Part shown: one piece after another, positions 1 through 7,534 of the stretch
Numbering within the stretch: the first letter of the stretch is position 1
Layout: each line of letters begins with the position of its first letter
NCBI GenBank assembly: GCA_900754605.1
Contig: CAAEDK010000152.1
Span: 1-7,540, forward strand
Reading direction: 5' to 3'
DNA from: an uncultured Oscillospiraceae bacterium
GTDB lineage: Bacteria > Bacillota_A > Clostridia > Oscillospirales > Oscillospiraceae
DNA length: 7,540 nucleotides
Notes under the pieces: model-generated
The model's database searches: none
Seen by the model: the letters and a program-made list of their open reading frames with translations, nothing else
What the model was told of the DNA's origin: nothing
Program-made: the position numbers and the translations under genes

Positions 1-655
1 AGTCTCGTTCCAGCGGGACCACCCGAAGCTGTCCCCGGCGCAGATACTCCAGATTCACATCCGTGATCTCTAATTCTCCCCTTGCGGAGGGCTTCAGATT
101 TCCGGCGATCTCCATGACCTGGTGGTCATAAAAATACAGGCCGGGAATGATATAGTTGGACTTGGGATGGCGCGGCTTCTCCTCAATGGAGATGGCCCGT
201 CCGTCCGCTCCAAACTCCACCACACCAAATGGTCTGGGATCCTCCACCCAATATCCGAACACTGTGGCTCCGGAGCAGTTGGCTGCCGCAGCCTTCAGTG
301 TCTCGCCCAGAGAGGGGGCGTAGAAGATGTTGTCTCCCAAGACCAGACAGACTCGATCCTCCCCTACGAACTCCCGACCAATCAACAGCGCATCCGCGAT
401 GCCACGGGCCACCGGCTGTTCGGCGAAGGTGATTTTCAGCCCATACTGGCTGCCGTCCCCCAGCAGCGCCTGGAATGTGTCAGTCTCTCCCGGAGGGACG
501 ATCACCATAATGTCCGAAATCCCAGCCTGCATCAAAATGGCAATAGGGTAGTAAATCAACGGCTTATCATATACCGGCAGCAGCGGTTTGCTCACCGGCT
601 TGGTCATGGGATAGAGGCGCGTCCCCTTTCCCGCAGCTAATACGATACCTTTCAC
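1..655 (-). CDS. rmlA: Glucose-1-phosphate thymidylyltransferase, 3' end missing
   Basis: This enzyme joins glucose-1-phosphate and dTTP into dTDP-glucose plus pyrophosphate, the first cytoplasmic step towards dTDP-L-rhamnose for cell-surface polysaccharides. The 218 visible residues cover about three quarters of the usual length of about 290. Family motifs, in order: nucleotide-binding loop [13 protein letters not shown] (6-18), [15 protein letters not shown] with the expected catalytic lysine near K23, LGDN with a metal-binding aspartate at D108, [10 protein letters not shown] (139-148), [13 protein letters not shown] (156-168), GLYFYD and [10 protein letters not shown] (192-201). The second metal-binding aspartate would lie beyond the window edge. 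I chose the GTG at 653-655 because AGGAGG sits five bases upstream and the protein then begins VKGIVLAAG, as the family does. An in-frame ATG at 680-682 would add nine residues but lacks a good ribosome binding site. The loop reads AAGKG where classic proteobacterial enzymes read GGSG; I take this as a lineage variant. Other rml genes may follow to the left, outside the window. Confidence 0.95.
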   Translation of the reverse strand, partial: MKGIVLAAGKGTRLYPMTKPVSKPLLPVYDKPLIYYPIAILMQAGISDIMVIVPPGETDTFQALLGDGSQYGLKITFAEQPVARGIADALLIGREFVGEDRVCLVLGDNIFYAPSLGETLKAAAANCSGATVFGYWVEDPRPFGVVEFGADGRAISIEEKPRHPKSNYIIPGLYFYDHQVMEIAGNLKPSARGELEITDVNLEYLRRGQLRVVPLERD

Positions 656-660
656 AGCGT

Positions 661-666
661 CCTCCT
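661..666 (-). promoter_or_regulatory. Ribosome binding site that decides the rmlA start
   Basis: The minus strand reads AGGAGG, then ACGCT, then GTG. This is a full consensus Shine-Dalgarno with five-base spacing and favours the GTG at 653-655 over the in-frame ATG at 680-682. Bases upstream of that ATG offer only a weak GGAA. Confidence 0.8.
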
Positions 667-724
667 GTGTCTCATCTGTCATTGAGTTCCGTCTACACAG
701 AACCCGCAATATCAAAACTTACGT

Positions 725-738
725 GGTGCTTCTGCACC
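725..738 (-). other. Small stem-loop near the 5' end of the rmlA leader
   Basis: On the minus strand GGTGC, loop AGAA, GCACC form a 5-bp GC-rich hairpin a few bases after the predicted transcription start (about 744). No T-run follows, so it is not a terminator. It could protect the 5' end of the mRNA or be chance; a stem this short is weak evidence. Confidence 0.25.
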
Positions 739-750
739 TTTGTTTGTCTC

Positions 751-779
751 AGTGTATCATGTTCCATAGTGCTTTTCAA
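751..779 (-). promoter_or_regulatory. Predicted sigma-A promoter of rmlA
   Basis: The minus strand carries TTGAAA (774-779), a 17-base spacer and TACACT (751-756). The bases TGA directly before TACACT make an extended -10. Spacing and -35 match the housekeeping consensus well. Transcription would begin near 744, leaving a leader of about 90 bases. The promoter lies between the addA stop and rmlA, so rmlA can be expressed independently of comEC-addA. I found no terminator between addA and rmlA, so read-through is also possible. Confidence 0.75.
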
Positions 780-833
780 GGGAGTAATCATGAAGAGTTT
801 ATGAATCCTGCGCTCCAAACATAATGGAATCGC

Positions 834-3800
834 TCACAGTTCCAGACTGGTTCCCGTAGCAAAAAACCACAAAACCCGATGGGCTACCCTCTGTCCAGTG
901 ATCCGCTCCAGCGCCCGGCTATACGCCTCCAGCTGGGGACGGTACTCTTCCCCTCTGGCCGCCTCTCCTCCCGAGCAGATGCGGTCACTCTTGAAGTCCA
1001 GTATCGTGATCCCCTCCGGCCCGGTGAACCAGCAGTCCACCACACCCTGGAGAAGCACCTGCTCTCCCTCCAGCCCAGGCCCATAGTCGGCTGCAGGCGT
1101 CAGAATGGAGAATTTGAACTCCCGGTGCACCTCCTGGGAAGCTAATAGTTTCCGGCCCAATTCCGAGGCAAAGAACGCTGCCGGGATCTCCGGAGAAACT
1201 GCGGCTCCCTGCTGGCTGGTAAGGAACCCAGCTTCTGTCAGGCGGCTGAGTTCCTCCCGGATCATCTCCGGGCTGTGATCTCCATCCAAGGGAAGATACT
1301 GCATTGCCAGGTGAAGGGCAGTTCCCCGCTGGGCAGCGGTCAGTCCCCGCTCCCGCACCATGAAGTCCGGCCGGGAAAGGCCCTCCGGCTTCCGTTTTCC
1401 CTGTCTGCTGCCCAACTCTGCCCCTTCCTGAGCGGCCTCTTGATCCAAAACACGCCCCTTCAGCTGGGTGGCAGTCAGCTTGGACGGCATGGACACCGCC
1501 GCCTCATGGGGATAGGTCCAGGTCAGGGCAGCAGTCAGATCCTCCGCCTCTTCACCCTGCTGCGTCAGATCCGCAAAGCGGCCAGGACGCTCTTCTGTCC
1601 CAGCGTCCAGCTCATCTCCCTGCACCCAGCGGATATCCCAAGCTGGGCCCAAGCCCTCTGCGGTCCGGTCTGGTCCGCCGGCCAAAGCCCGCAGCTCCTC
1701 CGCCTCCGGTCTGGTCAGGGCGTGAAGGAGCACCCAGCCGCCCACACTCTGCTGCCGCTCCAGCACAGCAGCTGGGATGGGAACGGAAGCCTCCTGAGCC
1801 AAGCGTTCCAGAGCACGTCCCCCCTCTGTCAGCGCCACCGCCAGGATCAGCTTCTCCTGTGCCCGAGTCATGGCCACATAAAGCAGCCGCAGCTCCTCCG
1901 CCATCATCTCCCTTTCCAGCTGCCGGGACACCGCCCGTCGGGCCAGGGTGGGATACTCCACCATCCGCTCTCGGTCCAGTCCCTTTGGTCCAACCCCCAG
2001 TACCGGGTGGAAGAGCACCGGGCGCATCAGATCCTCCCGGTTCAGCCGCCGGGACAGGCCGCACACCAGTACCACTGGCTTTTCCAGCCCCTTGGAGCGG
2101 TGGATAGACAGGATGGAGACCCCCTCTCCCTCTCGTCCAGAACTGGCAGAGGGCAGCTTAGTCCCTGTCTGACGCATCCGCTCCAGACGGAGCAGGAACT
2201 GAAAGAGGGATCGGCAGCCGCTGTCCTCCAGCTGCCCAGCCAAAGCGTACAAAGCCAGCAGGTTATCCTGACGCTCCTGTCCACCGGGCATAGCTCCAAA
2301 AAGGCCCAGCAGATTGGTCTTTTCATAGATGTGCCAAATCAGCTGCCGGCAGGTGCGCTCACCTGCGCCAAAGCGCAGCTCCTCCAGCTGGGTCAGGAAG
2401 TCTCGGCACGCCTGGTCACCCCGTTTGGCCGCTTCGGTCACTGCGGTATAAAAGTCACCCTTGGCTCCCGCCCGGAGGAAGGCCAGCTTATCCCCATCAA
2501 ATCCAAACACCGGCGAGCGCAGCACAGCGATCAGCGGCACATCCTGCCTAGGGTTATCCACAATCTGAAGCAGCGCCAAAGCTACATTCACCTCTGTGGT
2601 GTCAAAAAGATCCCCGCCACCGTCTGCGGACCAGGGGATCCCCTCCTCACTCAGTGCCCGGAGATAATGGTGCAGCACTACGCCCGGGCTGCGCAGCAGG
2701 ATCATTACATCAGATGGACGCAGGGGTCTCATTTCCTCCCCGTCCTTCACCATCAGTGGCCGATCCAGCAGAGCCCGGATCCGCCGGGCTGCCCACTGAG
2801 CCTCCAGGCGGTTCTTGTCCTCCCGCTCCCCCTCCTCCTGCTCTCCCAAAAAGGACAGGTCCAGCACATCCAGTTCCAGGGCGTTGTCCTCTCCCTGTGG
2901 GAAGGTCGCACCAGGGACCAGGGCCTGGTCATCGGTGTAGTCCACCTCTCCGAATTCCCGGGACATCACCGCCCTGAACAGGTCATTACAGCCCTCCAGC
3001 ACCTGGCGGCGGGAGCGGAAGTTCCGGGAGAGCACCCGGCGGCGGGGCTCTCCCATCCCAGCCTCCTCCCCATCCCGGAAGCGGCGGTATTTATCCAGAA
3101 AGATGGTCGGGTCAGCCAGACGGAAGCGGTAGATGGACTGCTTCACATCACCCACCTGGAAAAGCGTTCGTCCCCTGTCAGAGACGGCGGTAAAAATGGC
3201 ATTCTGCACCTGGTTGGTGTCCTGATACTCGTCCACCATCACTTCGGCAAAGCGTGCCGACCAGCTGACTGCCAGGGGGGTGGGCCGCCCGGTCTCTGGG
3301 TCCAGCAGCAGCCGCACTGCAAAGTGCTCCAGATCCGAGAAGTCCAGCACCCCCCGGCGTGCCTTCTCACTCTGATACGCCTCCTGAAACCTGGCCACCA
3401 GATCCATCAAGCCCCGTACCGCCGGGCGGGCCTGTGTTAAATCGGCCAGCTGCTGGCTGCTATCCCCGTCGAATTGCTCCACCAGACGCGTCATCTGTTC
3501 CTTCGCCCCATCCCTCAGAGCCTTCACCCGCTCCACGGCTCTCTGGGCCCGGTCCTCCTCCATGGGGCTGAGCTCTCTGGTCCGCTTCCGCTTCCGGCCC
3601 ACCGCCGGGAATGGGATAGGCAGGCAGGCATATACCTGGTCCCAGCTGTGCCGGTCCGCGGCGGCGCATAGGGCCTCCACCTGCTCCAGTGTAGCCTTGA
3701 GGGAGGGTGCATAGTTCTGCTCCAGCAGCTCGTCCTCTCCGCACAGCCCCACCGCTTGCTCCAGACGACGAACACAGTCCCGTCCCAGTCGGGCAGCATC

Positions 3801-4454
3801 CTCCAGAAGAAGCCCCCCCCAGGGGGTCTGGCCCACATCGGAAACCCCATCCAACTCCCATGCCGTCTTCTGCTCCTCCAGCCAGCGCAGCGGCTCCGGG
3901 TGGCTCTGGATCCGTCCAAACACATCCAGTACGATCTGAGCCAGGCGTCTGTCATCTCGTCCGGCGGAGAGAGTGTCCACCAGAATGGCAAAGTCCCCCT
4001 TCGGGTCGATGCCTTGGTACTGCTCCTCCAGCACATCCTCCAGGACCTGTGCCATCATTACATGGCCCTCCCCCTCGTCACACAGGCGGAAGTCAGGGTC
4101 TAGATCCAGCAGGTGCCCACTCTCCCGGAGGAGAGCGGCACAGAAGGAGTGGATGGTAGAGATTTGCGCCTGATAGACCAGGGCAGTCTGTCGGCGAAGA
4201 TGCCGGTCATTTGGTGCTTCCGCCAGCCGGGCGGATAGTTCCTGGGCAATGCGGGCCCGCAGCTCCCCCGCGGCCGCCTTGGTGTAGGTGATGACTAGGA
4301 ACTGATCCAGATCCAGCCCTTCCCGGGTCACCCGGTCCATAAGCCGCTCCACCAGTACCCGGGTCTTGCCCGAGCCGGCGGCGGCAGAGACCAGCAGTTC
4401 TCCGCCCCGGTCATCCACAATTCTCTTTTGTTCCTCTGTCAAGGGAAAGGCCAT
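834..4454 (-). CDS. addA: ATP-dependent helicase/nuclease subunit A (AddA)
   Basis: AddA is the UvrD-like 3'-5' helicase plus RecB-family nuclease subunit of cytoplasmic AddAB, which resects double-strand breaks, responds to Chi and feeds RecA. At 1206 residues it is normal for Firmicutes (about 1150-1250). Helicase motifs in order: Walker A AAAGSGKT (24-31), Ia TYTKAAAGELRARI (56-69), ISTIHSFC (98-105), Walker B VDEYQDTN (407-414), III QVGDVKQSIYRFR (433-445), IV LSRNFRSR (475-482), V SILSIHRSKGLEKP (780-793), VI LLYVAMTRAQEKL (857-869). The C-terminal nuclease keeps H1048 (GTALHLA), D1140 (LLQGVVD), D1153 and K1155 (LDFKSD), Q1174 and Y1178 (YRPQLEAY), so both activities look intact. The ATG has AGGAG nine bases upstream, inside the 23-base gap after comEC, which suggests co-transcription. 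Its usual partner gene addB is not adjacent. No clear terminator follows the stop codon. Confidence 0.95.
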   Translation of the reverse strand: MAFPLTEEQKRIVDDRGGELLVSAAAGSGKTRVLVERLMDRVTREGLDLDQFLVITYTKAAAGELRARIAQELSARLAEAPNDRHLRRQTALVYQAQISTIHSFCAALLRESGHLLDLDPDFRLCDEGEGHVMMAQVLEDVLEEQYQGIDPKGDFAILVDTLSAGRDDRRLAQIVLDVFGRIQSHPEPLRWLEEQKTAWELDGVSDVGQTPWGGLLLEDAARLGRDCVRRLEQAVGLCGEDELLEQNYAPSLKATLEQVEALCAAADRHSWDQVYACLPIPFPAVGRKRKRTRELSPMEEDRAQRAVERVKALRDGAKEQMTRLVEQFDGDSSQQLADLTQARPAVRGLMDLVARFQEAYQSEKARRGVLDFSDLEHFAVRLLLDPETGRPTPLAVSWSARFAEVMVDEYQDTNQVQNAIFTAVSDRGRTLFQVGDVKQSIYRFRLADPTIFLDKYRRFRDGEEAGMGEPRRRVLSRNFRSRRQVLEGCNDLFRAVMSREFGEVDYTDDQALVPGATFPQGEDNALELDVLDLSFLGEQEEGEREDKNRLEAQWAARRIRALLDRPLMVKDGEEMRPLRPSDVMILLRSPGVVLHHYLRALSEEGIPWSADGGGDLFDTTEVNVALALLQIVDNPRQDVPLIAVLRSPVFGFDGDKLAFLRAGAKGDFYTAVTEAAKRGDQACRDFLTQLEELRFGAGERTCRQLIWHIYEKTNLLGLFGAMPGGQERQDNLLALYALAGQLEDSGCRSLFQFLLRLERMRQTGTKLPSASSGREGEGVSILSIHRSKGLEKPVVLVCGLSRRLNREDLMRPVLFHPVLGVGPKGLDRERMVEYPTLARRAVSRQLEREMMAEELRLLYVAMTRAQEKLILAVALTEGGRALERLAQEASVPIPAAVLERQQSVGGWVLLHALTRPEAEELRALAGGPDRTAEGLGPAWDIRWVQGDELDAGTEERPGRFADLTQQGEEAEDLTAALTWTYPHEAAVSMPSKLTATQLKGRVLDQEAAQEGAELGSRQGKRKPEGLSRPDFMVRERGLTAAQRGTALHLAMQYLPLDGDHSPEMIREELSRLTEAGFLTSQQGAAVSPEIPAAFFASELGRKLLASQEVHREFKFSILTPAADYGPGLEGEQVLLQGVVDCWFTGPEGITILDFKSDRICSGGEAARGEEYRPQLEAYSRALERITGQRVAHRVLWFFATGTSLEL

Positions 4455-4477
4455 GGGCTCCCTCTCCTTTCATTCTA

Positions 4478-6772
4478 TCAGGTCTCGTTCCACCGGACGG
4501 TGACCGTCCCATGCAGGTCGGTCCGGTACACCTCTGTCCCAGCCTCCAGCAGGCGTTCCACTGTCTCTAAGTCCGGATGTCCGTAACGATTGTGTTTTCC
4601 CACGGAGATCAAAGCGATCTCTGGGCGGATTTGCTCCAGCAGTTCTTGTCCTGTGGAATTTCGGGATCCATGGTGACCTACTGCCAGCACTTCCACCTGC
4701 GGAAGCTCCGTGTGGGCCAGCAGAGCCCGCTCCACATCCCTACCCATATCACCGGTAATCAGTGTATCAAAATCTCCCTGGGACACCAGGACGCTCAGTC
4801 CCTCCTCGTTGGTCTCCCCCGCGCCCAGTGGGGCAAACAGGCGGACCGTCCGCTCTTCGTTCAGTTTCAGCGTAGTATCACTCCGAATGAAGCGCACCTC
4901 AGTGCCTGTACGCTCCGCCATAGACAGAAGCTCCTGACGGATGGGGCTCTCCTGGTCCACATCGGGGAGGGCCAGCAGCCCCACCTCCATCCGCTCCAGC
5001 AGGCGTGCCGCCCCGTTGGCATGGTCGTTATGGAAGTGGGTCACCACCAACAGATCCAGCCGCCGGACACCGAAATCCCCCAGATAGCCGGCCGCAGTGT
5101 CCCCCGCGTTCTCATAGCCGCTCCCACCGCAGTCCACCAGGGTGAGGAAGCCTCCGCTGCGGATCAGAATGCTCTCCCCCTGGCCCACATCCAGGGCGGT
5201 GACCGCCCCCGGCCCCCGCCAGAAGCTCCAGCTGTTGAACAAAATAGCTAGGCAAAGGGTGGATATACCGCAGCAGACTGGGACCGTCCACCGCTTTTTG
5301 CCCGGCAGAAGGAAGCCAGACAGGGCCAGCAGATAAACCAACACGATCCAGGCCCGGTAGTACATCGGCCCCATGGTCACCGAGGAGAAGGGAAATCCCG
5401 CCAGCCACTGGATCACTCCATCCAAATACCGGGCCAGCAGAGCCGCCGGGACCGCCCCCAGAGCGGCCAGCCGGGGCAGGAGCAGCCCAAGTGTTCCCAG
5501 GCACAGACCCGCGCCGAAGAGGAGGCCCACCGCCCACAGGGTCAGCAGGTTGGACAGTGGGGAGATCAGCGGGACCGCGTCAAAGTACAGGGCCACCAGG
5601 GGCGTTGTGAGCAGTGAGGCCCCCACAGTGGCCCCACAGGTGGAGACTGTGAAATACAGGACCTGCCGCCCCGCTCGGGCAAGGAGTCCCTTCCCCGCAC
5701 CCGGCTTGGGGAGCAGTGCCAGCAGGCCCCGCTGCACCTTGTCGGCGCACAGGAGGATACCCGCCACTGCGGCAAAGGAGAGCTGGAGCCCGATGTGGGC
5801 GGCGGAATAGGGGTTCCACAGCAGCAGGAGGAGCAGCGCCGTCCCCAGCGCAGTACAGTCATCCCGCTCCCGGCGTAGGAGGGGCGCCAGCTGAAGCAGA
5901 ACGATCATAATGGCGGCCCGCACCACAGACGGGGTACACCCCGCCACCAGACAGAACAGTGCAGACATGGGGATGAGCACCAGGGCGGTGAGCCGCCGGC
6001 TCGCCCCCAGCAGAAGAGAGACCAGCCCCGCCAGAAAGGCCAGGTGCATCCCGGACACCGCCACCGTGTGGGACAGGCCGGTGCGCTGGAGGGAGGTGGT
6101 AAATGGGTCGGTGAGGCTATCCCGGTTCCCGGTGACCAGTGCCTTTACCAACGGGGCCGCATCCCCAGGAAAACTCCGGTCAATGCTGTCCTTCAGTGCC
6201 CTGGACCAAAGGGCAGGCCTGTCCCGGAGCGGAACCGTATCTGGCCGTTCCCAGCTCAGCAGGCCGTATCCCTGGGCTGTAAGGAAGATCCCCTTGGCGG
6301 TGTAGTAGGTAATTTCCTCTCCCGCCTGGCTCCGGTCGGCAAGCGTACAGTGGGCCACGGTCTCCACCCGGTCCCCGGGGCGCAGCTGAGCCGCCTGGCT
6401 GTCGGCAAACAGCAGGGTTGGCACCGCAGGCCCCTCCGTCTCCATCCGCACCAGCACAGACCAGCCATACTCACGCTCCTGTGGCCACTCCGCCACCGTC
6501 CCGGACAGGCGGACCGTCCGGTCATCCAGCGCCTGGGCGGGCCGCCAGAACAGGGCCGTATAGCCCGCCGTCCAAAGGAACCCTGCCGCCAGGCCCATGG
6601 CTCCCCACCGCACCGCCAGCCTTGCTTTTTTGCTCCCATGAGGGAATCCAGTCAGTAAGGCAGCCACCAGGGCCAGCACACCCAGCAACCACAGGGCGCC
6701 ATCCAGGGGCAGGAGGGCGGCGCACAGGGCCGCCGCCCCAAAGGAAAAGGAGAAGATGGCCAGCCTGCGCAC
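4478..6772 (-). CDS. comEC: DNA internalization competence protein ComEC/Rec2
   Basis: ComEC is the inner-membrane channel that takes up one DNA strand during natural transformation. The 764 residues match the usual size (B. subtilis about 776). Layout: hydrophobic N-terminus with membrane segments to about residue 75; a soluble OB-like region (about 85-170); the multi-spanning Competence domain (about 205-515) with LVKALVTGNRDSL (208-220), TGLSHTVAVSGMHLAF (231-246), GCTPSVVRAAIM (278-289) and NPYSAAHIGLQLSF (320-333); then a metallo-beta-lactamase-like domain with LDVGQGES (527-534), VDCGG, THFHNDH (H579, H581, D583, H584), ITGD (D675) and VGHHGSRNST (698-707). These metal ligands suggest a nuclease-competent domain. 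The start is GTG (6770-6772) preceded by GGGGGGAG at five bases; an in-frame TAG at 6794-6796 closes the frame upstream. It is the first gene of a probable comEC-addA operon. No other competence gene is visible, so actual competence cannot be inferred. Confidence 0.95.
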   Translation of the reverse strand: MRRLAIFSFSFGAAALCAALLPLDGALWLLGVLALVAALLTGFPHGSKKARLAVRWGAMGLAAGFLWTAGYTALFWRPAQALDDRTVRLSGTVAEWPQEREYGWSVLVRMETEGPAVPTLLFADSQAAQLRPGDRVETVAHCTLADRSQAGEEITYYTAKGIFLTAQGYGLLSWERPDTVPLRDRPALWSRALKDSIDRSFPGDAAPLVKALVTGNRDSLTDPFTTSLQRTGLSHTVAVSGMHLAFLAGLVSLLLGASRRLTALVLIPMSALFCLVAGCTPSVVRAAIMIVLLQLAPLLRRERDDCTALGTALLLLLLWNPYSAAHIGLQLSFAAVAGILLCADKVQRGLLALLPKPGAGKGLLARAGRQVLYFTVSTCGATVGASLLTTPLVALYFDAVPLISPLSNLLTLWAVGLLFGAGLCLGTLGLLLPRLAALGAVPAALLARYLDGVIQWLAGFPFSSVTMGPMYYRAWIVLVYLLALSGFLLPGKKRWTVPVCCGISTLCLAILFNSWSFWRGPGAVTALDVGQGESILIRSGGFLTLVDCGGSGYENAGDTAAGYLGDFGVRRLDLLVVTHFHNDHANGAARLLERMEVGLLALPDVDQESPIRQELLSMAERTGTEVRFIRSDTTLKLNEERTVRLFAPLGAGETNEEGLSVLVSQGDFDTLITGDMGRDVERALLAHTELPQVEVLAVGHHGSRNSTGQELLEQIRPEIALISVGKHNRYGHPDLETVERLLEAGTEVYRTDLHGTVTVRWNET

Positions 6773-6807
6773 GGTCTCTCCCCCCTCTTCCGTCTATTCT
6801 GTTGTCT

Positions 6808-6836
6808 ATTATAGCGGATTTTGGCACAAAGTACAA
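6808..6836 (-). promoter_or_regulatory. Predicted sigma-A promoter of the comEC-addA operon
   Basis: The minus strand shows TTGTAC (6831-6836), a 17-base spacer and a perfect TATAAT (6808-6813). Transcription would start near 6801, giving a leader of about 28 bases before the GTG of comEC. Such a consensus-like site suggests constitutive housekeeping transcription rather than a strictly competence-induced promoter, though the sequence cannot exclude regulation. Confidence 0.8.
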
Positions 6837-6886
6837 GCCGGGACCAGCCCCCTTGGTCTGATGATTTTCAACCCTGTCAGTTTCAC

Positions 6887-6928
6887 GATTCATTGAATCA
6901 AGCAGAAAACTGTGATATAGTGAATCAA
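6887..6928. repeat. Palindrome and direct repeat around the small-gene promoter, operator-like
   Basis: GATTCA-T-TGAATC (6887-6899) is a perfect palindrome with a one-base centre, and its right half overlaps the -35 element at 6893-6898. The right half recurs as TGAATCAA at 6894-6901 and 6921-6928, 27 bases apart, bracketing the -10. This arrangement suits a repressor or activator site for the small gene. No regulator gene is visible nearby. The repeats are short, so chance is possible. Confidence 0.4.
6893..6921 (+). promoter_or_regulatory. Predicted sigma-A promoter of the small exported-protein gene
   Basis: TTGAAT (6893-6898), a 17-base spacer and TATAGT (6916-6921); TGA directly before the -10 makes it extended. 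Transcription would begin near 6928 and yield a leader of about 35 bases. It points away from the comEC promoter, with 56 bases between the two -35 elements. Confidence 0.75.
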
Positions 6929-6962
6929 AAGGATCCATTTTGAAGCTATGGAGGTGTTGTGT

Positions 6963-7346
6963 ATGAAGAAGCGAATTGTATTTGTAATAAGTACTGTATG
7001 TGCTCTTTCGTTGGTGTGGTGCGGAATAAGAGCGACCCATCATGCAAATACGGAACATCCTTATGCCGGAACACCCAAAATTGTGTTAGATGGTCAAAAC
7101 TATCTCGCCAAAGAATTGGTCATCGTGAATGAACTTCCGGAAGGGTACTCTTACGCAGGTGAATTAACGGACCAAGAGAAAGAATTTGCTGATATAAATG
7201 GGAAAAAGTATTACCTTCCGGATGGAGCGGAGTCTATCGAATACTTCTATGTCTATCAGGAGTGCGGAACCCCAGTAAGTGAACATCTCGTAGACTCCGC
7301 GAAGCGACAATGGGCTTATGTGAAATGGAGTTTGGAACCATCATAA
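6963..7346 (+). CDS. Small secreted or membrane-anchored protein of unknown function
   Basis: I do not recognise this 127-residue protein. It starts with the positively charged MKKR, followed by a hydrophobic stretch (about 5-22, VFVISTVCALSLVW), so it is probably exported or held in the membrane by its N-terminus. C20 follows LVW, a poor lipobox because of the tryptophan, so a lipoprotein is doubtful. The rest (about 28-127) is polar and rich in Tyr, Glu and Lys, with the notable segments ELPEGYSYAGELT (57-69), GKKYYLPDG (80-88) and YFYVYQECGTPVSEH (94-108); the only cysteine there is C101. The start at 6963 is chosen because GGAGG lies eight bases upstream; an in-frame ATG at 6948 would place that ribosome binding site inside the gene. 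The gene has its own promoter and a strong terminator, so it is monocistronic. Its composition is much more AT-rich than comEC and addA, hinting at a different origin. Confidence 0.8.
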   Translation: MKKRIVFVISTVCALSLVWCGIRATHHANTEHPYAGTPKIVLDGQNYLAKELVIVNELPEGYSYAGELTDQEKEFADINGKKYYLPDGAESIEYFYVYQECGTPVSEHLVDSAKRQWAYVKWSLEPS

Positions 7347-7372
7347 CCGCAAGTTTATTGAGCCGTGATCAT

Positions 7373-7423
7373 CTGTAAAAATACCTTCCTCCGTCAAAAT
7401 GACGGAGGAAGGTATTTTTACAG
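7373..7423. terminator. Perfect inverted repeat, bidirectional intrinsic terminator
   Basis: Two 23-base arms (7373-7395 and 7401-7423) are exact reverse complements around AAAAT; the outer loop bases also pair, giving 24 bp with a 3-base loop. A GC-richer core (ACCTTCCTCCGTC) is flanked by an A-tract before and a T-tract after, so both strands show the stem-plus-T-run of a Rho-independent terminator. It lies 26 bases past the stop of the small gene and would also insulate the gene starting at 7535. Confidence 0.85.
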
Positions 7424-7486
7424 GGAATTATCTCTCGATCAATAAGAATTTATGAGTCTATGAAAATTTTTCTGTAAATAAAGATT

Positions 7487-7532
7487 TAGAAGGTCTTCTA
7501 TGATAAAATAATAAATCATAGGAGGCCTTTTA
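7487..7532 (+). promoter_or_regulatory. RNA hairpin burying the ribosome binding site of the next gene
   Basis: Bases 7487-7504 can pair without interruption with 7515-7532 (18 bp, three of them G-U), leaving the ten-base loop AAAATAATAA. The Shine-Dalgarno AGGAGG (7520-7525) is wholly inside the 3' arm, three bases before the stem ends and nine before the ATG. In the mRNA this would block initiation unless opened. The 3' arm ends in CCTTTT, so it might also act as a weak attenuator. The left arm includes TATGAT (7499-7504) and an extended TGATAAAAT (7501-7509) resembling -10 boxes but without a matching -35. If transcription began there, the hairpin would not form. Bases 7424-7486 are very AT-rich and hold no convincing promoter. 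Confidence 0.55.
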
Positions 7533-7534
7533 CT

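Noticed and set aside
122..640. Plus-strand frame opposite rmlA
   Set aside because: The minus strand encodes a convincing RmlA over the same bases, and the plus product has no recognisable motif or ribosome binding site.
780..833. Possible terminator after addA
   Set aside because: The minus strand offers only scattered short complementarities (GGAG with CTCC) and no GC-rich stem followed by T-residues, so I do not call one.
1275..3440. Open plus-strand frame of 721 codons inside addA
   Set aside because: It lies wholly antisense to a motif-complete addA, starts at a GTG without a good ribosome binding site, and encodes a low-complexity product rich in Gln, His, Pro and Leu. Long antisense frames are common in GC-rich genes.
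4482..4496. Near-match (14 of 15 bases) to positions 2-16 (GTCTCGTTCCACCGG against GTCTCGTTCCAGCGG), considered as a possible repeat
   Set aside because: Each copy is within coding sequence of an unrelated gene (comEC end, rmlA), similarity stops immediately outside, and no flanking structure supports recombination.
6842..6858. GACCA / TGGTC inverted repeat between the divergent promoters
   Set aside because: Only 5 bp with a seven-base loop and no T-run on either side; too weak to call a terminator or operator.
6522..7058. Minus-strand frame across the comEC upstream region
   Set aside because: It runs through both divergent promoters and overlaps the start of comEC and the small gene on the opposite strand; its product shows no domain.
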